A stretch of DNA of 64,000 bases from Leptolyngbya sp. NIES-3755 (GCA_001548435.1 AP017309.1:1-64000); one strand, 5' to 3'; numbered from the stretch's first letter, positions 9,023-17,310 are shown. Numbers and translations are program-made. The notes: a model not told the origin generated them from the letters alone.

Positions 9023-9536
9023 TTAGGCTTTCTCTCCTCTGATTAATGGGACTAGGTGCATCATGTAGTCCCGTTTTCCAATCGGTACACCAGCCATGCG
9101 AAGAATGTTATAAGCTGTGACCAGATGAAAGTAAAAGTTTGGAATGAGAAAGTCATTCACATAAGCACGACCCGATAGATCGATGTAGATCTCCCGAATA
9201 AATGCGCGTCATTTCAGCTAGCTTTGTATCTTCAGCGTGAATGCTTGATAAAAGCTGATTCGTGTTTGCGATATGTTCGTATGCCTGTGCGAGAGAGGTG
9301 ACATCTGGATCTAAATCCTCTACAGGTTTACCATCGCACCAGAGCGCAAAGTTTCGGGGTTGATTACAGGTGAACGCAATCTGTGTCCCGAAGGGAAACA
9401 TATCAGCCGCAAGGTGCTGTTGCAGGAACGACTCATCATCACAAAAATGAGTCTGAGCTAACTTTAAGAGATGCTCAAGCGTTGCTAAGCGGCTTTGAAA
9501 GAGGCTTTTGATTAACTCTATATTCTGATTTTGCAT
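9023..9536 (-). pseudogene. DUF1993 family protein, frameshifted
   Basis: The reading frame starts at ATG 9536 (MQNQNIELIK) and follows the DUF1993 pattern, including a DMFPFGTQIAF segment. It shifts near 9185-9200, where the original frame ends early (RSIGSCLCE). In the next frame the family continues without a stop: EIYIDLSGRAYVND, then LPxxFYFHLVTAYNILR and GVPIGKRDYM, which is the conserved C-terminal block, ending at TAA 9023-9025. A single-base change would restore about 170 residues. It may be a real mutation or a sequencing error. DUF1993 proteins resemble DinB-fold enzymes but have no established reaction. Confidence 0.8.
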
Positions 9537-9719
9537 TTTGTGTTCCCTCAAGGTTTGTACAGAATCTAACCGAAGTTACTAATCTCTCCACTGCGATTCG
9601 GTAGAAGTAACGGCTCGAATTGTAACTGCCTTACTGTCTAGCCTGCTATAGCGCTTGCAGCACGATTTGCATCAACTCACCCACAAAATGCTCAAGCATA
9701 CTGATCGCCATCGTGCCGT

Positions 9720-10427
9720 CTAATCGCCTAGCACTCGGATGATCTCTTCAGCTACGAGGTCGGGGCGAGACAAAAACGGGTGGTGTCCAGCGGCAAGGTC
9801 GATCGAGTGGGTCGATCGACTAGCGTGAAATCGCTGCAAGGCGAGGGAGGTACTGCGGTCTTCCGTACAGACGAGGTACGTCGAGGGTCTGCCCCGCCAC
9901 GCTGCCCGTGTCGTCGGTGTCCCGAAGGCACTGACCGATTGCGCGGTGAGACGGTTCCACGCCTCGGCTTGGATCTCCTCGTCTGCCACATCCTGAAAGA
10001 AGCGATCACCGAACGACGAGGCGGTATAGCCAGCAAGTCGAACTGTGCCGTCATCGCTCAGTGCAACCCCAACTGGGTTCTGCTCGCCGCTCATGATGTC
10101 AGCCTGCGACTGCCCTACATCCGGTAGGTACGAGGTAATGTAGACCAGGTGGCGAGTGGCAGGGTGGTCAGCACCCTCCGCGATCACCGTGCCGCCGTAG
10201 GAGTGCCCAACGACGATCGCCTCGTCCACGTCATCAAGTGCGCCGTGCAGCGCCTGAGCATCTTCGACCAGACCTGCGACACCGGGCATAGCGCCCTCAC
10301 CGCAGGACGGCAACTCGATCGTTCGACTCACCGTGGCGGTTCGCTCATGAATTCGATCGGCAACCCGCTGCCACCACCATGCGCCATCTCGGACAAGTGC
10401 GCCATGCACAAACAAAATCTCTACCAT
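9720..10427 (-). CDS. alpha/beta hydrolase, EstC-like, GC-rich
   Basis: The product of about 235 residues starts at ATG 10427 behind a good AAGGAAG ribosome site. The motifs are LFVHGALVRDGAWWW (oxyanion region), GHSYGG (nucleophile Ser near residue 77), and AAGHHPFLSRPD (catalytic His near residue 213). This is the compact esterase group with no large lid, often annotated EstC or salicylate-esterase-like. The gene is visibly richer in G and C than its neighbours and uses codons such as GTC, GCC and CGG heavily, which suggests transfer from a high-GC bacterium such as an actinomycete. It is divergent from a TetR regulator, and the shared 90-bp gap holds a perfect palindrome. Confidence 0.85.
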   Translation of the reverse strand: MVEILFVHGALVRDGAWWWQRVADRIHERTATVSRTIELPSCGEGAMPGVAGLVEDAQALHGALDDVDEAIVVGHSYGGTVIAEGADHPATRHLVYITSYLPDVGQSQADIMSGEQNPVGVALSDDGTVRLAGYTASSFGDRFFQDVADEEIQAEAWNRLTAQSVSAFGTPTTRAAWRGRPSTYLVCTEDRSTSLALQRFHASRSTHSIDLAAGHHPFLSRPDLVAEEIIRVLGD

Positions 10428-10480
10428 TTCCGTCTTCCTTGCTGTGAATGAGCAAAAGATTTGGCACAATTTTCATGAGG

Positions 10481-10499
10481 ATGTTATAGACTATAACAT
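10481..10499. promoter_or_regulatory. 19-bp perfect palindrome, likely TetR operator
   Basis: ATGTTATAG and CTATAACAT flank a single central A. The site lies 17 bp before the TetR-family start and 54 bp before the divergent hydrolase start, the classic position for a TetR protein that represses itself and its neighbour. Confidence 0.8.
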
Positions 10500-10516
10500 T
10501 GGTTTTTTGAAAGTCA

Positions 10517-11125
10517 ATGATGAATCTCGAAAAGTATCATCACGGTCACTTGCGCGAAGCGCTGATCAATGAAGCCTATCAACAGATTGAGCAGGAGGGT
10601 GCGATCGCGCTGAATTTGAGCAAGCTGGCACAGAAAATTGGGGTCAGCCAACCATCGGTATATCGCCACTTTCCCAGTAAGCAAGCTCTCGCGATGAGTG
10701 TTGCCCAGAGAGGATTTGAACAGCTTGCCGCAGCCTTGAAAGAAACCACTGAGATTGTTGAAAGTGACCCTTTCGAGGGCATTCGAGCCATTGCGACAGC
10801 GTATGTTGAATTTGCACTGGATCATCCAGAGATTGCTCGTCTGATGTTCAGCATGAAGGAACGGGTGACTGAGCCTTCACTACAGAATGCTTCAAAAGCA
10901 GCAGCAGTGCCCCTATTTCGCATTGTAGAAGCAGCCAAACGTTGTGGTAGTTTGCGGAATAACGATGTTGAGCAAGCAGTACGGATTATTTGGGCTGCTA
11001 TACATGGGCTAGCGATGCTCCTCATGGATGAGCAAATTCCCTCTATAACCCAATCGCCTGATAAATTAGCAGAACATATTGAAGCAACAGCAAGAGCGCT
11101 ACACATTGGGCTGTTTGTGATGTAG
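10517..11125 (+). CDS. TetR/AcrR family transcriptional regulator
   Basis: The 202-residue product has an N-terminal TetR helix-turn-helix: HLREALINEAYQQIEQEG (helix 1), LSKLAQKIGVSQPSVYRHF near residues 31-49, then PSKQAL. The C-terminal ligand domain carries the pattern HPEIARLMFS and a WAAIHGLAMLL helix, as in the WHG-type C-terminal group. Such proteins are dimeric repressors released by a small ligand. It is transcribed away from the esterase-like gene, with the palindrome at 10481-10499 between them, so it probably controls that gene and itself. Either of the two adjacent ATG codons could be the start. Confidence 0.9.
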   Translation: MMNLEKYHHGHLREALINEAYQQIEQEGAIALNLSKLAQKIGVSQPSVYRHFPSKQALAMSVAQRGFEQLAAALKETTEIVESDPFEGIRAIATAYVEFALDHPEIARLMFSMKERVTEPSLQNASKAAAVPLFRIVEAAKRCGSLRNNDVEQAVRIIWAAIHGLAMLLMDEQIPSITQSPDKLAEHIEATARALHIGLFVM

Positions 11126-11298
11126 GCACTCCTGTATTAGCGAAAACCAACTATCGTCTATGCGGAGTATCTCCATATATACAACCAAAGGAATCTGATT
11201 GGGATAGGAGAACCCGAAATAATTGGATGGGCAGATGAGTCAGATCTGCAACGATCGATTCTTTTCCAGAGATCACCTTCAGAAAATAACCTCTGTAT

Positions 11299-11520
11299 CT
11301 ATGCGTCTAATGGCTCAAAGGGCTTAGCATCAGAGAAATTATAGATTTCGACAGTTTCTTCTCGTCTCAGCATTCGTTTCTTCAGGTGTGGAAAATCAGC
11401 AATTTCGATCTCTAGATTTTCTCCGCCTACTAGATACACGAGATCTTTGTTGCCTGTGTTTCTGAGATGATGAGCCACCGAGGGCGTGGGAAATCCCATA
11501 AAATCTCCCGCACTGACGGA
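11299..11520 (-). pseudogene. cupin domain protein, C-terminal fragment
   Basis: About 73 residues remain. They begin after a stop codon with SVSAGDFMGFP, the second half of a cupin barrel (AGDFMGFPTPSVAHHLRN followed by DLVYLVGG), and end in an intact-looking tail. The first cupin motif (GxxxxxHxH) is missing, so the metal site cannot form. The sequence to the right is unrelated plus-strand coding-like DNA, so the 5' half was lost at a junction near 11,521. Confidence 0.7.
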
Positions 11521-11525
11521 TCACA

Positions 11526-11744
11526 GTGGAGCGCTTGCGGTATAGCCCAGACGGTCGCCGCGTTCAGGGAGGACATGATTATTGGCAGTCCCCATCACTC
11601 ATACTTGAGGCGTTTCAAACTTGGGAAGAGATGCAAGCATACGGAGCTGAGCATTACAGTCAATTGATATCGAATCCAGATCGTGCAACCTCTATTGATT
11701 TGTGGGTGGAGATTGCTCTTGAGCATTGGGCGAAAAAGCTGTAA
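11526..11744 (+). pseudogene. possible C-terminal fragment of an unknown protein
   Basis: An open frame of about 72 codons reads like protein from roughly residue 15 on (a helical, acidic stretch with EAFQTWEEMQAY and SIDLWVEIALEHWAKKL). It has no convincing start site and abuts the cupin remnant. It is probably the tail of a gene whose 5' part was lost in the same rearrangement. I do not recognise the family. Confidence 0.3.
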
Positions 11745-12076
11745 GCAACTCCTCAGAGATCCGAGCTAATCAGAGTCTCGGTTTAACTCTGCTATGGAAT
11801 GAAACAATGCAGATAAATTTCTTCATGGCAGCAATTATTTGTTACAGTACCCTAATGATTAGCAGACGATTGAGCTTGTCTCAGATCTTGCATCATTCTC
11901 ATCCAACAGCTAGGAAACTATTGAAAAGATAAAGCTGAGAGTTTCTTTCGGATCGCCAAAAATTCCCTGGTACATTAGAAAACACAAACTCTTTCCACAA
12001 GACTGAAAAACGTCTCTCTTTAAGTGTGTTCGAGGATGAGCCGATGAACAGTTGCTGCAAGGGTCGCACTATACAC
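11745..12076. other. gap without a supported gene
   Basis: About 330 bp of AT-rich DNA. Short open frames occur on both strands, including a possible 41-codon plus-strand frame near 11809, but none has a domain or a good ribosome site. Confidence 0.5.
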
Positions 12077-12367
12077 TTAGGCTTCTCGTACAGATTGTGA
12101 CTCAAACACCTGAATGCCGGGTTGTTCTAGCACAAAACCCACATCAGTCAGTTCACCCATGCGTCCGGTGATAATTGCCGTCCAGTGGTGGTATTGTTTC
12201 GAGCCTTCGACCAGATTCTTCCAAATTCGCGGTCGCACCTCAATGGTCACGATTGCACTGCCGATATCGACGGTGAAACTACGCCAGCCGTTCTGAATTT
12301 CAACCGCATCGGGCAGGTGTGTGATTTTGATGGTCAACGGATCAAGGGAACCAGACATCGAAGGCAT
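12077..12367 (-). CDS. hypothetical protein of plasmid type
   Basis: The product of about 96 residues starts at ATG 12367 with AGGAG eight bases upstream. It looks like a small beta-rich domain (LTIKITHLPDAV, FTVDIGSAIVTIEVRPRIW, HHWTAIITGRM). There is no signal peptide, membrane segment or catalytic motif. It lies 20 bp behind the 191-residue winged-helix-like gene on the same strand, so the two are probably one operon. The function is unknown. Confidence 0.6.
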   Translation of the reverse strand: MPSMSGSLDPLTIKITHLPDAVEIQNGWRSFTVDIGSAIVTIEVRPRIWKNLVEGSKQYHHWTAIITGRMGELTDVGFVLEQPGIQVFESQSVREA

Positions 12368-12387
12368 CAAGTACTCCTGTGAAGTCG

Positions 12388-12963
12388 CTACTTGCCGAGT
12401 TTATAGCGCGAGGGCTTTTCTGAGACTCGCTCCACTGTGCCTGCTCGATTGGCGTGCATCAATGTTGCTCCCAACGTTTTTCTCGCTCTGGGCATTTCTG
12501 CTTCGTCAAACTTGTCGTACACTCCAGCAATCAGGTCATCGATCGTGTAAATCTTCGTCGCATCTTGCTGCATCGTTTGCACGATCGCATCGATCAAGCT
12601 ACTCCCCTTAAATTTGCGCTTCAGTCGCTTGGCATCAAACGCTGCCGATGATTTCGATTGTTCTTTGGCTTCGGACTTCGCTTTCTTGGTTCCAGTTTTG
12701 CGAGACTGGAAAGCAGGTTGGGCTGAGGAGTCTTCCGCGTGTTCTAATAGCTCCGTCACCGCTTCGACAATCTCATCGGCAGGAACCGTTTCCACTTCCG
12801 GGGATTCGGTCAGTAGTGCATTTAGGGTTTGAAGAGTGCGATCAAGTTCTGCACGAGCAGAAGCCTCGATTTCTGTCACGATCTTTTGTCGATCGTTGAT
12901 CAGGCGAGATCGCTCTTGTTCTAGATTTTGTCTCGTTGCATCACTCAACACCAGGTAGGACAT
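12388..12963 (-). CDS. coiled-coil protein with C-terminal winged-helix-like domain
   Basis: The product of about 191 residues starts at ATG 12963 (MSYLVLSDATRQNLEQ); the open frame extends further upstream without support. Residues 10-60 form a coiled coil and are followed by an acidic linker and a basic stretch (KTGTKKAKSEAKEQ). The last 75 residues (SLIDAIVQTMQQDATKIYTIDDLIAGVYDKF ... TLGATLMHANRAGTVERV ... SRYKLGK) have the spacing of a winged helix with a C-terminal wing. Its role is probably DNA-binding or regulatory. It lies first in a two-gene minus-strand unit, divergent from the gene at 13082. Confidence 0.6.
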   Translation of the reverse strand: MSYLVLSDATRQNLEQERSRLINDRQKIVTEIEASARAELDRTLQTLNALLTESPEVETVPADEIVEAVTELLEHAEDSSAQPAFQSRKTGTKKAKSEAKEQSKSSAAFDAKRLKRKFKGSSLIDAIVQTMQQDATKIYTIDDLIAGVYDKFDEAEMPRARKTLGATLMHANRAGTVERVSEKPSRYKLGK

Positions 12964-13081
12964 AGTTGCTTGTTTCCAACAGTAGCAGATTGCTTTGTAT
13001 TGTAGTACTGAGAGCGCTAAATAGATGATTGTTTCAAGAATTAAGCTAAATTGAGGTCTGACCCGAAATCTGTACTTCAAT

Positions 13082-13405
13082 ATGTCCGACTCGCTGAATC
13101 AATTTGGAGACGTAGATACCCTCCAAGCTGTGCAACAGAACTTGCAGCAAATTGCACTGCAACTGGGTCAAGCCCACGATATGGCTGCTATTCAAGAGCT
13201 ATATGAAACGGCTCAAGGACTGGTGAGCCACCTTGCTCCTGATCCACTGACGGTCGCACGAGTGACTGGCGTGTTACTGGTGTATCAATTGCCAGATACC
13301 GACCCAAACGAGGTGCGCTGGTTCAAGTCTGAGTTAGAGAATTGTCCAGATGTAGAGTCGATCAAGGAATTGATTGATTCGCTGTCTCGTCCTGATGCCT
13401 TATGA
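13082..13405 (+). CDS. hypothetical helical protein
   Basis: The 107-residue product is acidic and helical, with a coiled-coil-like N-terminal half (TLQAVQQNLQQIALQLGQAHD) and a short C-terminal domain with a PDTDPNEVRWF segment. No family is recognised. The start ATG at 13082 is 118 bp from the divergent gene at 12963, so they may share a control region. Confidence 0.55.
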   Translation: MSDSLNQFGDVDTLQAVQQNLQQIALQLGQAHDMAAIQELYETAQGLVSHLAPDPLTVARVTGVLLVYQLPDTDPNEVRWFKSELENCPDVESIKELIDSLSRPDAL

Positions 13406-13544
13406 GATGTATCAAAGCAGGAGTATTTCCTGAAAAACGTTGCTTCAGCAACATTAGTCTTGATAAGAGTTTGAGCATTCAAGCTGATAGAAAATTGCGA
13501 ATCGATCGAGTAAAATTAGGTTCCGATTATCATTAGGTTTAGTT

Positions 13545-14108
13545 TTGAGCCTTTCTGTTCCATTACTTCGGATTCGCGACCTTCAAATCGTTGAAGCAGT
13601 TCTGATACCCATGACCGACAAGCACTTGGAAGAAGCCGAACGGCTATGGATACCGCTATTACGCGATAGTGACGAAGAAGACGAGTATTGGAACTGGGTC
13701 AGAAAGCAACAACGAGAAGCGTTACTGCCTGGAGTCGAGTTTTACGCCATTGAGTGTGAAAATGTAACGCAAGGTTTGATTGCAATTGACATTCTGAAGA
13801 AACGCTGCCAAATCGATTTGCAGTTTCGCCATAGGCTTGTGTACATCCTGGCGCTGGCAACGGCACCGTGGAATCGTCCGACCATACTCGATCCACCACT
13901 GTACAAGGGAGTCGGTGGGCAGTTTGTGGACTTTGCCATTGCCCGCAGCCGTGACCTTGGCTATCAAGGGCGCATTGGTCTTCATGCTCTGCCGAGAGCC
14001 TTGAACTTCTATCGCAAATTACGAGTTAACCTGTTAGAGTGTGGCTCTGACCCCGATGACCCTGAGCATCTCGTTTATTTTGAACGCTTTGGAGACCGCG
14101 ATGACTGA
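13545..14108 (+). CDS. GNAT-like acetyltransferase fold protein
   Basis: The product of up to 187 residues shows a GNAT-like core. A beta strand ending in the bulge VYILALATAPWNR is followed by GVGGQFVDFAIARSRDLGY, matching motif A and the acetyl-CoA loop. GRIGLHALPRALNFYRKL matches motif B, where the Tyr usually donates a proton. Its classical Q/RxxGxG/A loop is only partly kept. The start is uncertain: TTG 13545, or ATG 13611 if the first 22 residues are not translated. Its stop overlaps the start of the next gene by 8 bp, so the two are translationally coupled. Confidence 0.65.
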   Translation: MSLSVPLLRIRDLQIVEAVLIPMTDKHLEEAERLWIPLLRDSDEEDEYWNWVRKQQREALLPGVEFYAIECENVTQGLIAIDILKKRCQIDLQFRHRLVYILALATAPWNRPTILDPPLYKGVGGQFVDFAIARSRDLGYQGRIGLHALPRALNFYRKLRVNLLECGSDPDDPEHLVYFERFGDRDD

Positions 14109-14748
14109 AATCACATCAAATTCTCTCAGTAGTCTTGCTCACCAGCGCCTGATGGAGTTGGTTGAAGCAGAAGATGCGGCAAGCGGAGAAGTGGGCTGTG
14201 GTCGAGACTGGGGCAGTAAATTACCCGTTTATTTACAGACCTGCCAAATTAATCTCTCAGAAGACGCATTCCGTGAATTGCTGAGTGAGCATCTGGGAGA
14301 GCATCTAGAAGAACGAGACTTCGATCGCATTATTGGGGCGGTTCGGTTTTTCATCGAGTCGATCGTGGTGAATGCTCACCTACAACTTGAATCGAGCCAG
14401 CGCTGCAACGGTGCAACCGTTCCTCAGCACATTCCAACATTGCAACTGAGAAAGCGATTTGAGCAAGATCTCGGTGAGGTGTGTTCAACTCAGCAGATTG
14501 AGCAGATCGTTCAGTTTGCTCATCAGACGATTCACGCTGCCGTTCTGCATCCTCGTTCAACTTGGTTGCCGCCCATATGGGTTCTGACCGATGAGCAGAG
14601 TTATTATGTGGTGCAGGCGGCTTGTATAGAAGACGCGATCGCACAAGTGAGTCAGCAGCATCCCGAACACGCTAAAATGCTGCGCGTCATCCAGGCAAAC
14701 AACATTATTGCAACAGGGCAAGTCATGAAGATTGACTCGTTGCCATAG
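14101..14748 (+). CDS. hypothetical protein coupled to GNAT-like gene
   Basis: The product of about 215 residues starts at ATG 14101, inside the end of the GNAT-like gene, and is therefore probably made from the same message by re-initiation. The N-terminal half is helical and acidic, and the C-terminal part has a compact domain (PIWVLTDEQSYYVVQAACIEDAIAQV). No catalytic or metal motif is visible and I do not recognise the family. The close coupling suggests the two proteins act together, possibly as modifier and partner. Confidence 0.65.
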   Translation: MTEITSNSLSSLAHQRLMELVEAEDAASGEVGCGRDWGSKLPVYLQTCQINLSEDAFRELLSEHLGEHLEERDFDRIIGAVRFFIESIVVNAHLQLESSQRCNGATVPQHIPTLQLRKRFEQDLGEVCSTQQIEQIVQFAHQTIHAAVLHPRSTWLPPIWVLTDEQSYYVVQAACIEDAIAQVSQQHPEHAKMLRVIQANNIIATGQVMKIDSLP

Positions 14749-14796
14749 AATGCAATTGCAATCCAGCCTGGGAAAACGGGACTGGAGTACAAAATT

Positions 14797-14832
14797 ATCT
14801 TGTGTAATGAGATTACCTTTATTACACAAGAT
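14797..14832. repeat. hairpin repeat, copy 1
   Basis: ATCTTGTGTAAT (14797-14808) pairs perfectly with ATTACACAAGAT (14821-14832) around a 12-bp loop. It may terminate the operon ending at 14748, but it lacks a T-run. A second copy with the same stem and total length lies at 16528-16561. Confidence 0.75.
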
Positions 14833-15085
14833 GGATTTGCCAATCTGAGTCGAGATTGTCAGCGTCGTTAGAAGACAAGTGCTGTTGAATTAGAGATCAA
14901 TGGGACACTCAAGAAGAATGATTCATTCTGACTTTCTAGAAGATAACCTGCCTGTTTATGCAGGTGAAGCGATCGCAAATCCTGTGCATCGCTGGACAAC
15001 AGCAGAACAACTCGCTGAAATGACCCCAAAAATCTAGACCACTCCAAAAGCAACAAAGAACCGTTTAAGGAGTAGGATCAAGTGC

Positions 15086-15391
15086 ATGTCAAATCAAGCG
15101 AAGAAATACAGCCCCCAATTCAAAGCCAAAGTCGTCCTCGAACTGCTGCGTGGCGAAAAGACGCAAACCGAGATCAGTCGAGCGCATGGCGTGCATCGCA
15201 GTGTGTTAACGCGATGGCAAAACGAATTCGTCGAACGAGCGCCCGTGGTGTTTGGGGAGACTGGACAAGTTTCAGAAACCGAAGCACGCATTGCAGAACT
15301 CGAACAAATGGTGGGGAAATTGACGATGCAATTAGAAGTCGCAAAAAAAGCATCGAGCATCTCAGCGACGAAGAAAAGCGGTGCATTGTAG
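15086..15391 (+). CDS. IS3-family transposase OrfA
   Basis: OrfA has 101 residues. It has an N-terminal helix-turn-helix (FKAKVVLELLRGEKTQTEISRAHGVHRSVLTRWQ) for binding the element ends, then a leucine-zipper-like coiled coil (ARIAELEQMVGKLTMQLEVAKK). AAGGAG lies 13 bp before the ATG. Seven A residues at 15343-15349 allow a -1 shift into the OrfB frame, giving the OrfAB fusion that is the active transposase in this family; OrfA alone usually acts as a regulator. Confidence 0.95.
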   Translation: MSNQAKKYSPQFKAKVVLELLRGEKTQTEISRAHGVHRSVLTRWQNEFVERAPVVFGETGQVSETEARIAELEQMVGKLTMQLEVAKKASSISATKKSGAL

Positions 15392-16215
15392 CTGAGCTAC
15401 AACCGAGCTATTCTGTGCGTTTGGTGTGTGAAGTACTATTGGTGAATCGAAGTAGCTTGTACTATCAGCCCGTTGAGGAAGATTTTGAAGCAGAGACAGA
15501 ACTGAAATCAGCGATCGACAAAATTGCAGGCGAGTTTCCGCGCTATGGCTATCGGCGAATTACTCAGCAATTGAAACGGCAAGGGATTGTCGTCAACCAT
15601 AAACGGGTTGCTCGATTGATGAAAGAAATGGGGCTTGCCGGAAAAGCTCCAAAACGGCGAGTTCGCACGACCAATAGCAATCATAGCTTTGCACGTTATC
15701 CGAATCGAGTTGCAGGACTGAGGATTGAACGACCGAACCAAGTCTGGGTTGGAGATATCACATACATTCGATTAGGAGAAGGCTTTGTTTATCTGGCTGT
15801 CTTGATGGATGTATTTACTCGCTGTATTCGGGGGTGGCACTTAGGGCGAGGACTGGATCACAGTCTGACCTTAACCGCATTGAACAAGGCTTTAGAACAT
15901 TACCAGCCAGAGATTCATCATTCTGACCAAGGGGTGCAGTATGCAGCGACAGGCTATGTTGAGGCACTAAAGCAACGAAACATTGAAATCAGCATGGCAG
16001 AGGTGGGAGAGCCAACGCAGAATGGCTATGCGGAACGACTGATGCGAACGATTAAAGAGGAGGAAGTCGATTTATCCGAGTATCGTAACTTTGCGGAAGC
16101 GTACATGCAGATCAAAGTGTTTTTGGAGGATGTGTACATGAGGAAGAGGATACATTCATCAATTGGATATTTAACACCAATTGAATTTGAAAGTGAATGG
16201 AGGAACAATCACTAA
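15346..16215 (+). CDS. IS3-family transposase OrfB (DDE integrase domain)
   Basis: OrfB is read in the -1 frame relative to OrfA and is probably made mainly as an OrfAB fusion through the A7 slip site. It contains the HTH_21 region (YPRYGYRRITQQLKRQG type), then a retroviral-integrase core: VGDITYIRL (first Asp), HSDQGVQYAA (second Asp) and NGYAERLMRTIKEEEV (Glu). It ends with the common IS3-family tail RIHSSIGYLTPIEFE. The protein is full length and looks intact. The same coding sequence is present in the inverted copy. Confidence 0.95.
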   Translation, partial: KSIEHLSDEEKRCIVAELQPSYSVRLVCEVLLVNRSSLYYQPVEEDFEAETELKSAIDKIAGEFPRYGYRRITQQLKRQGIVVNHKRVARLMKEMGLAGKAPKRRVRTTNSNHSFARYPNRVAGLRIERPNQVWVGDITYIRLGEGFVYLAVLMDVFTRCIRGWHLGRGLDHSLTLTALNKALEHYQPEIHHSDQGVQYAATGYVEALKQRNIEISMAEVGEPTQNGYAERLMRTIKEEEVDLSEYRNFAEAYMQIKVFLEDVYMRKRIHSSIGYLTPIEFESEWRNNH

Positions 16216-16527
16216 AACAAACATGAAAAAGAATGAGAGATAGCAGTATACTAGCTATGAGCTAATGTTGCTTTTCTCTCGAAGGAAGTGGTCTAGTTTC
16301 GAGGGGTCATTTCACGCCTTGCTCGATTGGCATCCCATGTTCACAGGTCGATGTCCCAACTGCGAAACTCCAATTTGTTCTAACGATCGATCAAATTGGG
16401 AGTGCGATCATTGTGGATGGAGCGATCAGAACAGTGCAGGTTTCTATGCGCCCAACGAATAGCTTCATCGGTCGAGTATTCTTTAATCCGAATCACGCTC
16501 ACGTCATCATTAAAGCGAGTTTTGCCT

Positions 16528-16561
16528 TCTTGTGTAATAGAAGCACTTTTGTTACACAAGA
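16528..16561. repeat. hairpin repeat, copy 2
   Basis: TCTTGTGTAA (16528-16537) pairs with TTACACAAGA (16552-16561). The stem and overall size match the hairpin at 14797-14832, with related loop sequence. Together the two bracket the IS-split zinc-ribbon gene. Confidence 0.75.
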
Positions 16562-16620
16562 CAACAGTATAGATGCGGCAACCAACCAAAACAAGGTGCA
16601 GCTAGACCGATAATTCCTAC

Positions 16621-16694
16621 TGTACATTTAGAATAAAGTCCCGAACTTTAAAACAAAGTTGCGAATTTTGAAGTGAAGCCCCGAACTAACTGGC
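16621..16694 (+). mobile_element. candidate Tn7/Tn5053-type transposon end
   Basis: The sequence starts TGTACATTTAGAAT and is followed by three tandem 20-bp units at 16635, 16655 and 16675 with the shared core AAAGTCCCGAACTTT (variants GTTGCGAATTTT and GCCCCGAACTAA). A TGT terminus plus regularly spaced repeats of about 20 bp is the design of transposase-binding ends in Tn7-like and Tn5053-like elements. No matching right end or tniA/tnsB gene was found nearby, so this would be a solo end. From 16695 to 16846 only a short open frame of unknown identity is seen. Confidence 0.4.
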
Positions 16695-16846
16695 ACAAGA
16701 TGGAGGCATCACATTGCCGCCGATCGGTTTGAACGATTTGGTTGAAGTCACAATACAGGCGGTTCCAGAAGCAGTGAGAAGAGCATTTACAGCCGCTCAA
16801 AAAGTGATTTTGGATACGTCTTTATCAAAAGACAGAAAATTGCAAT

Positions 16847-17215
16847 GAGGATCGCGGCGGCAAGCTGGAATTAGAAGATTATGTCGCGATCGCACAGCAT
16901 CATCGCGCCTTGGAGGATGCCGCTGCACTGCAAGCGCACCGATTTCTCTTCATAGACACGAACGCAATGACGACGATGTTTTTCAGTCACTACTACAATC
17001 GCAACAGTTTGCCAGCCCTGCGGGAATTAGCAGCCGTCTGTCGATCGCGCTATCACCATGTGTTTGTCTGTGATGATGACATTCCTTTTGAGCAGGATGG
17101 TTGGCGGGATAGTAAAGTGTGGCGCGGACGAATGCAGGGCATGATTCTGTATGATTTGGCAGTGCGCGGAATTGAGTACAAATTACTCTCAGGCAGTCTA
17201 GACGATCGCATTTAA
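16847..17215 (+). pseudogene. NadR-like nicotinamide-nucleotide kinase/adenylyltransferase, C-terminal fragment
   Basis: About 122 residues match the C-terminal kinase (AAA_28) part of NadR-type proteins: LELEDYVAIAQHHRALED, then RFLFIDTNAMTTMFFSHYY and VFVCDDDIPFEQDGWR. The Walker A loop and the nucleotidyltransferase domain that should precede it are absent. Homology fades out between 16808 and 16850, where the sequence changes to the transposon-end-like region. The remaining piece cannot bind ATP normally and is most likely dead. Confidence 0.7.
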
Positions 17216-17310
17216 CAGGTGAAAGCAGCACTGGGCATTTTCATCCCAAGCAGCGGAATCAACAGTACAGAAAGACTATAATCTTGATACTCTTCATCGC
17301 CGTTGATCTC

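Larger units (their letters stand above)
15016..16314 (+). mobile_element. IS3-family insertion sequence, copy 1
   Basis: The element is 1,299 bp long. It begins TGAAATGACCCC at 15016 and ends with the reverse complement of TGAAATGACCCC at 16314; further in, both ends share CTAGACCACT. The 3-bp sequence CGC flanks it on both sides (15013-15015 and 16315-16317), a typical IS3-family target duplication. It contains orfA and orfB with an A7 slippage site. An identical inverted copy lies at 19866-21164. Confidence 0.95.
14918..16462 (+). pseudogene. small zinc-ribbon protein split by IS3-family element
   Basis: Joining 14918-15015 to 16318-16462, with the IS and one copy of its CGC target duplication removed, restores a continuous frame of about 80 residues. 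It begins MIHSDFLEDNL, crosses the junction as TTAEQLALLDWHPM, and ends with a zinc ribbon, CPNCETPIC then CDHC, before GFYAPNE. The start has AAGAAGA upstream. An in-frame ATG at 14900 is an alternative. The insertion removes the zinc ribbon from the translated protein, so the gene is dead in this copy. Small ribbons of this type often bind nucleic acid. Confidence 0.8.

Noticed and set aside
8946-9621. Direct repeat TAACGGCTCGAAT on both sides of the DUF1993 pseudogene
   Set aside because: At only 13 bp, with no matching terminal structures, it is too weak to call an insertion.
16380-16589. Minus-strand frame ending like a SpoIIE/PP2C phosphatase (TRFNDDVSVIRI)
   Set aside because: Only about 25 residues look coding, there is no start, and it overlaps the zinc-ribbon gene end. 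At most it is a tiny remnant.
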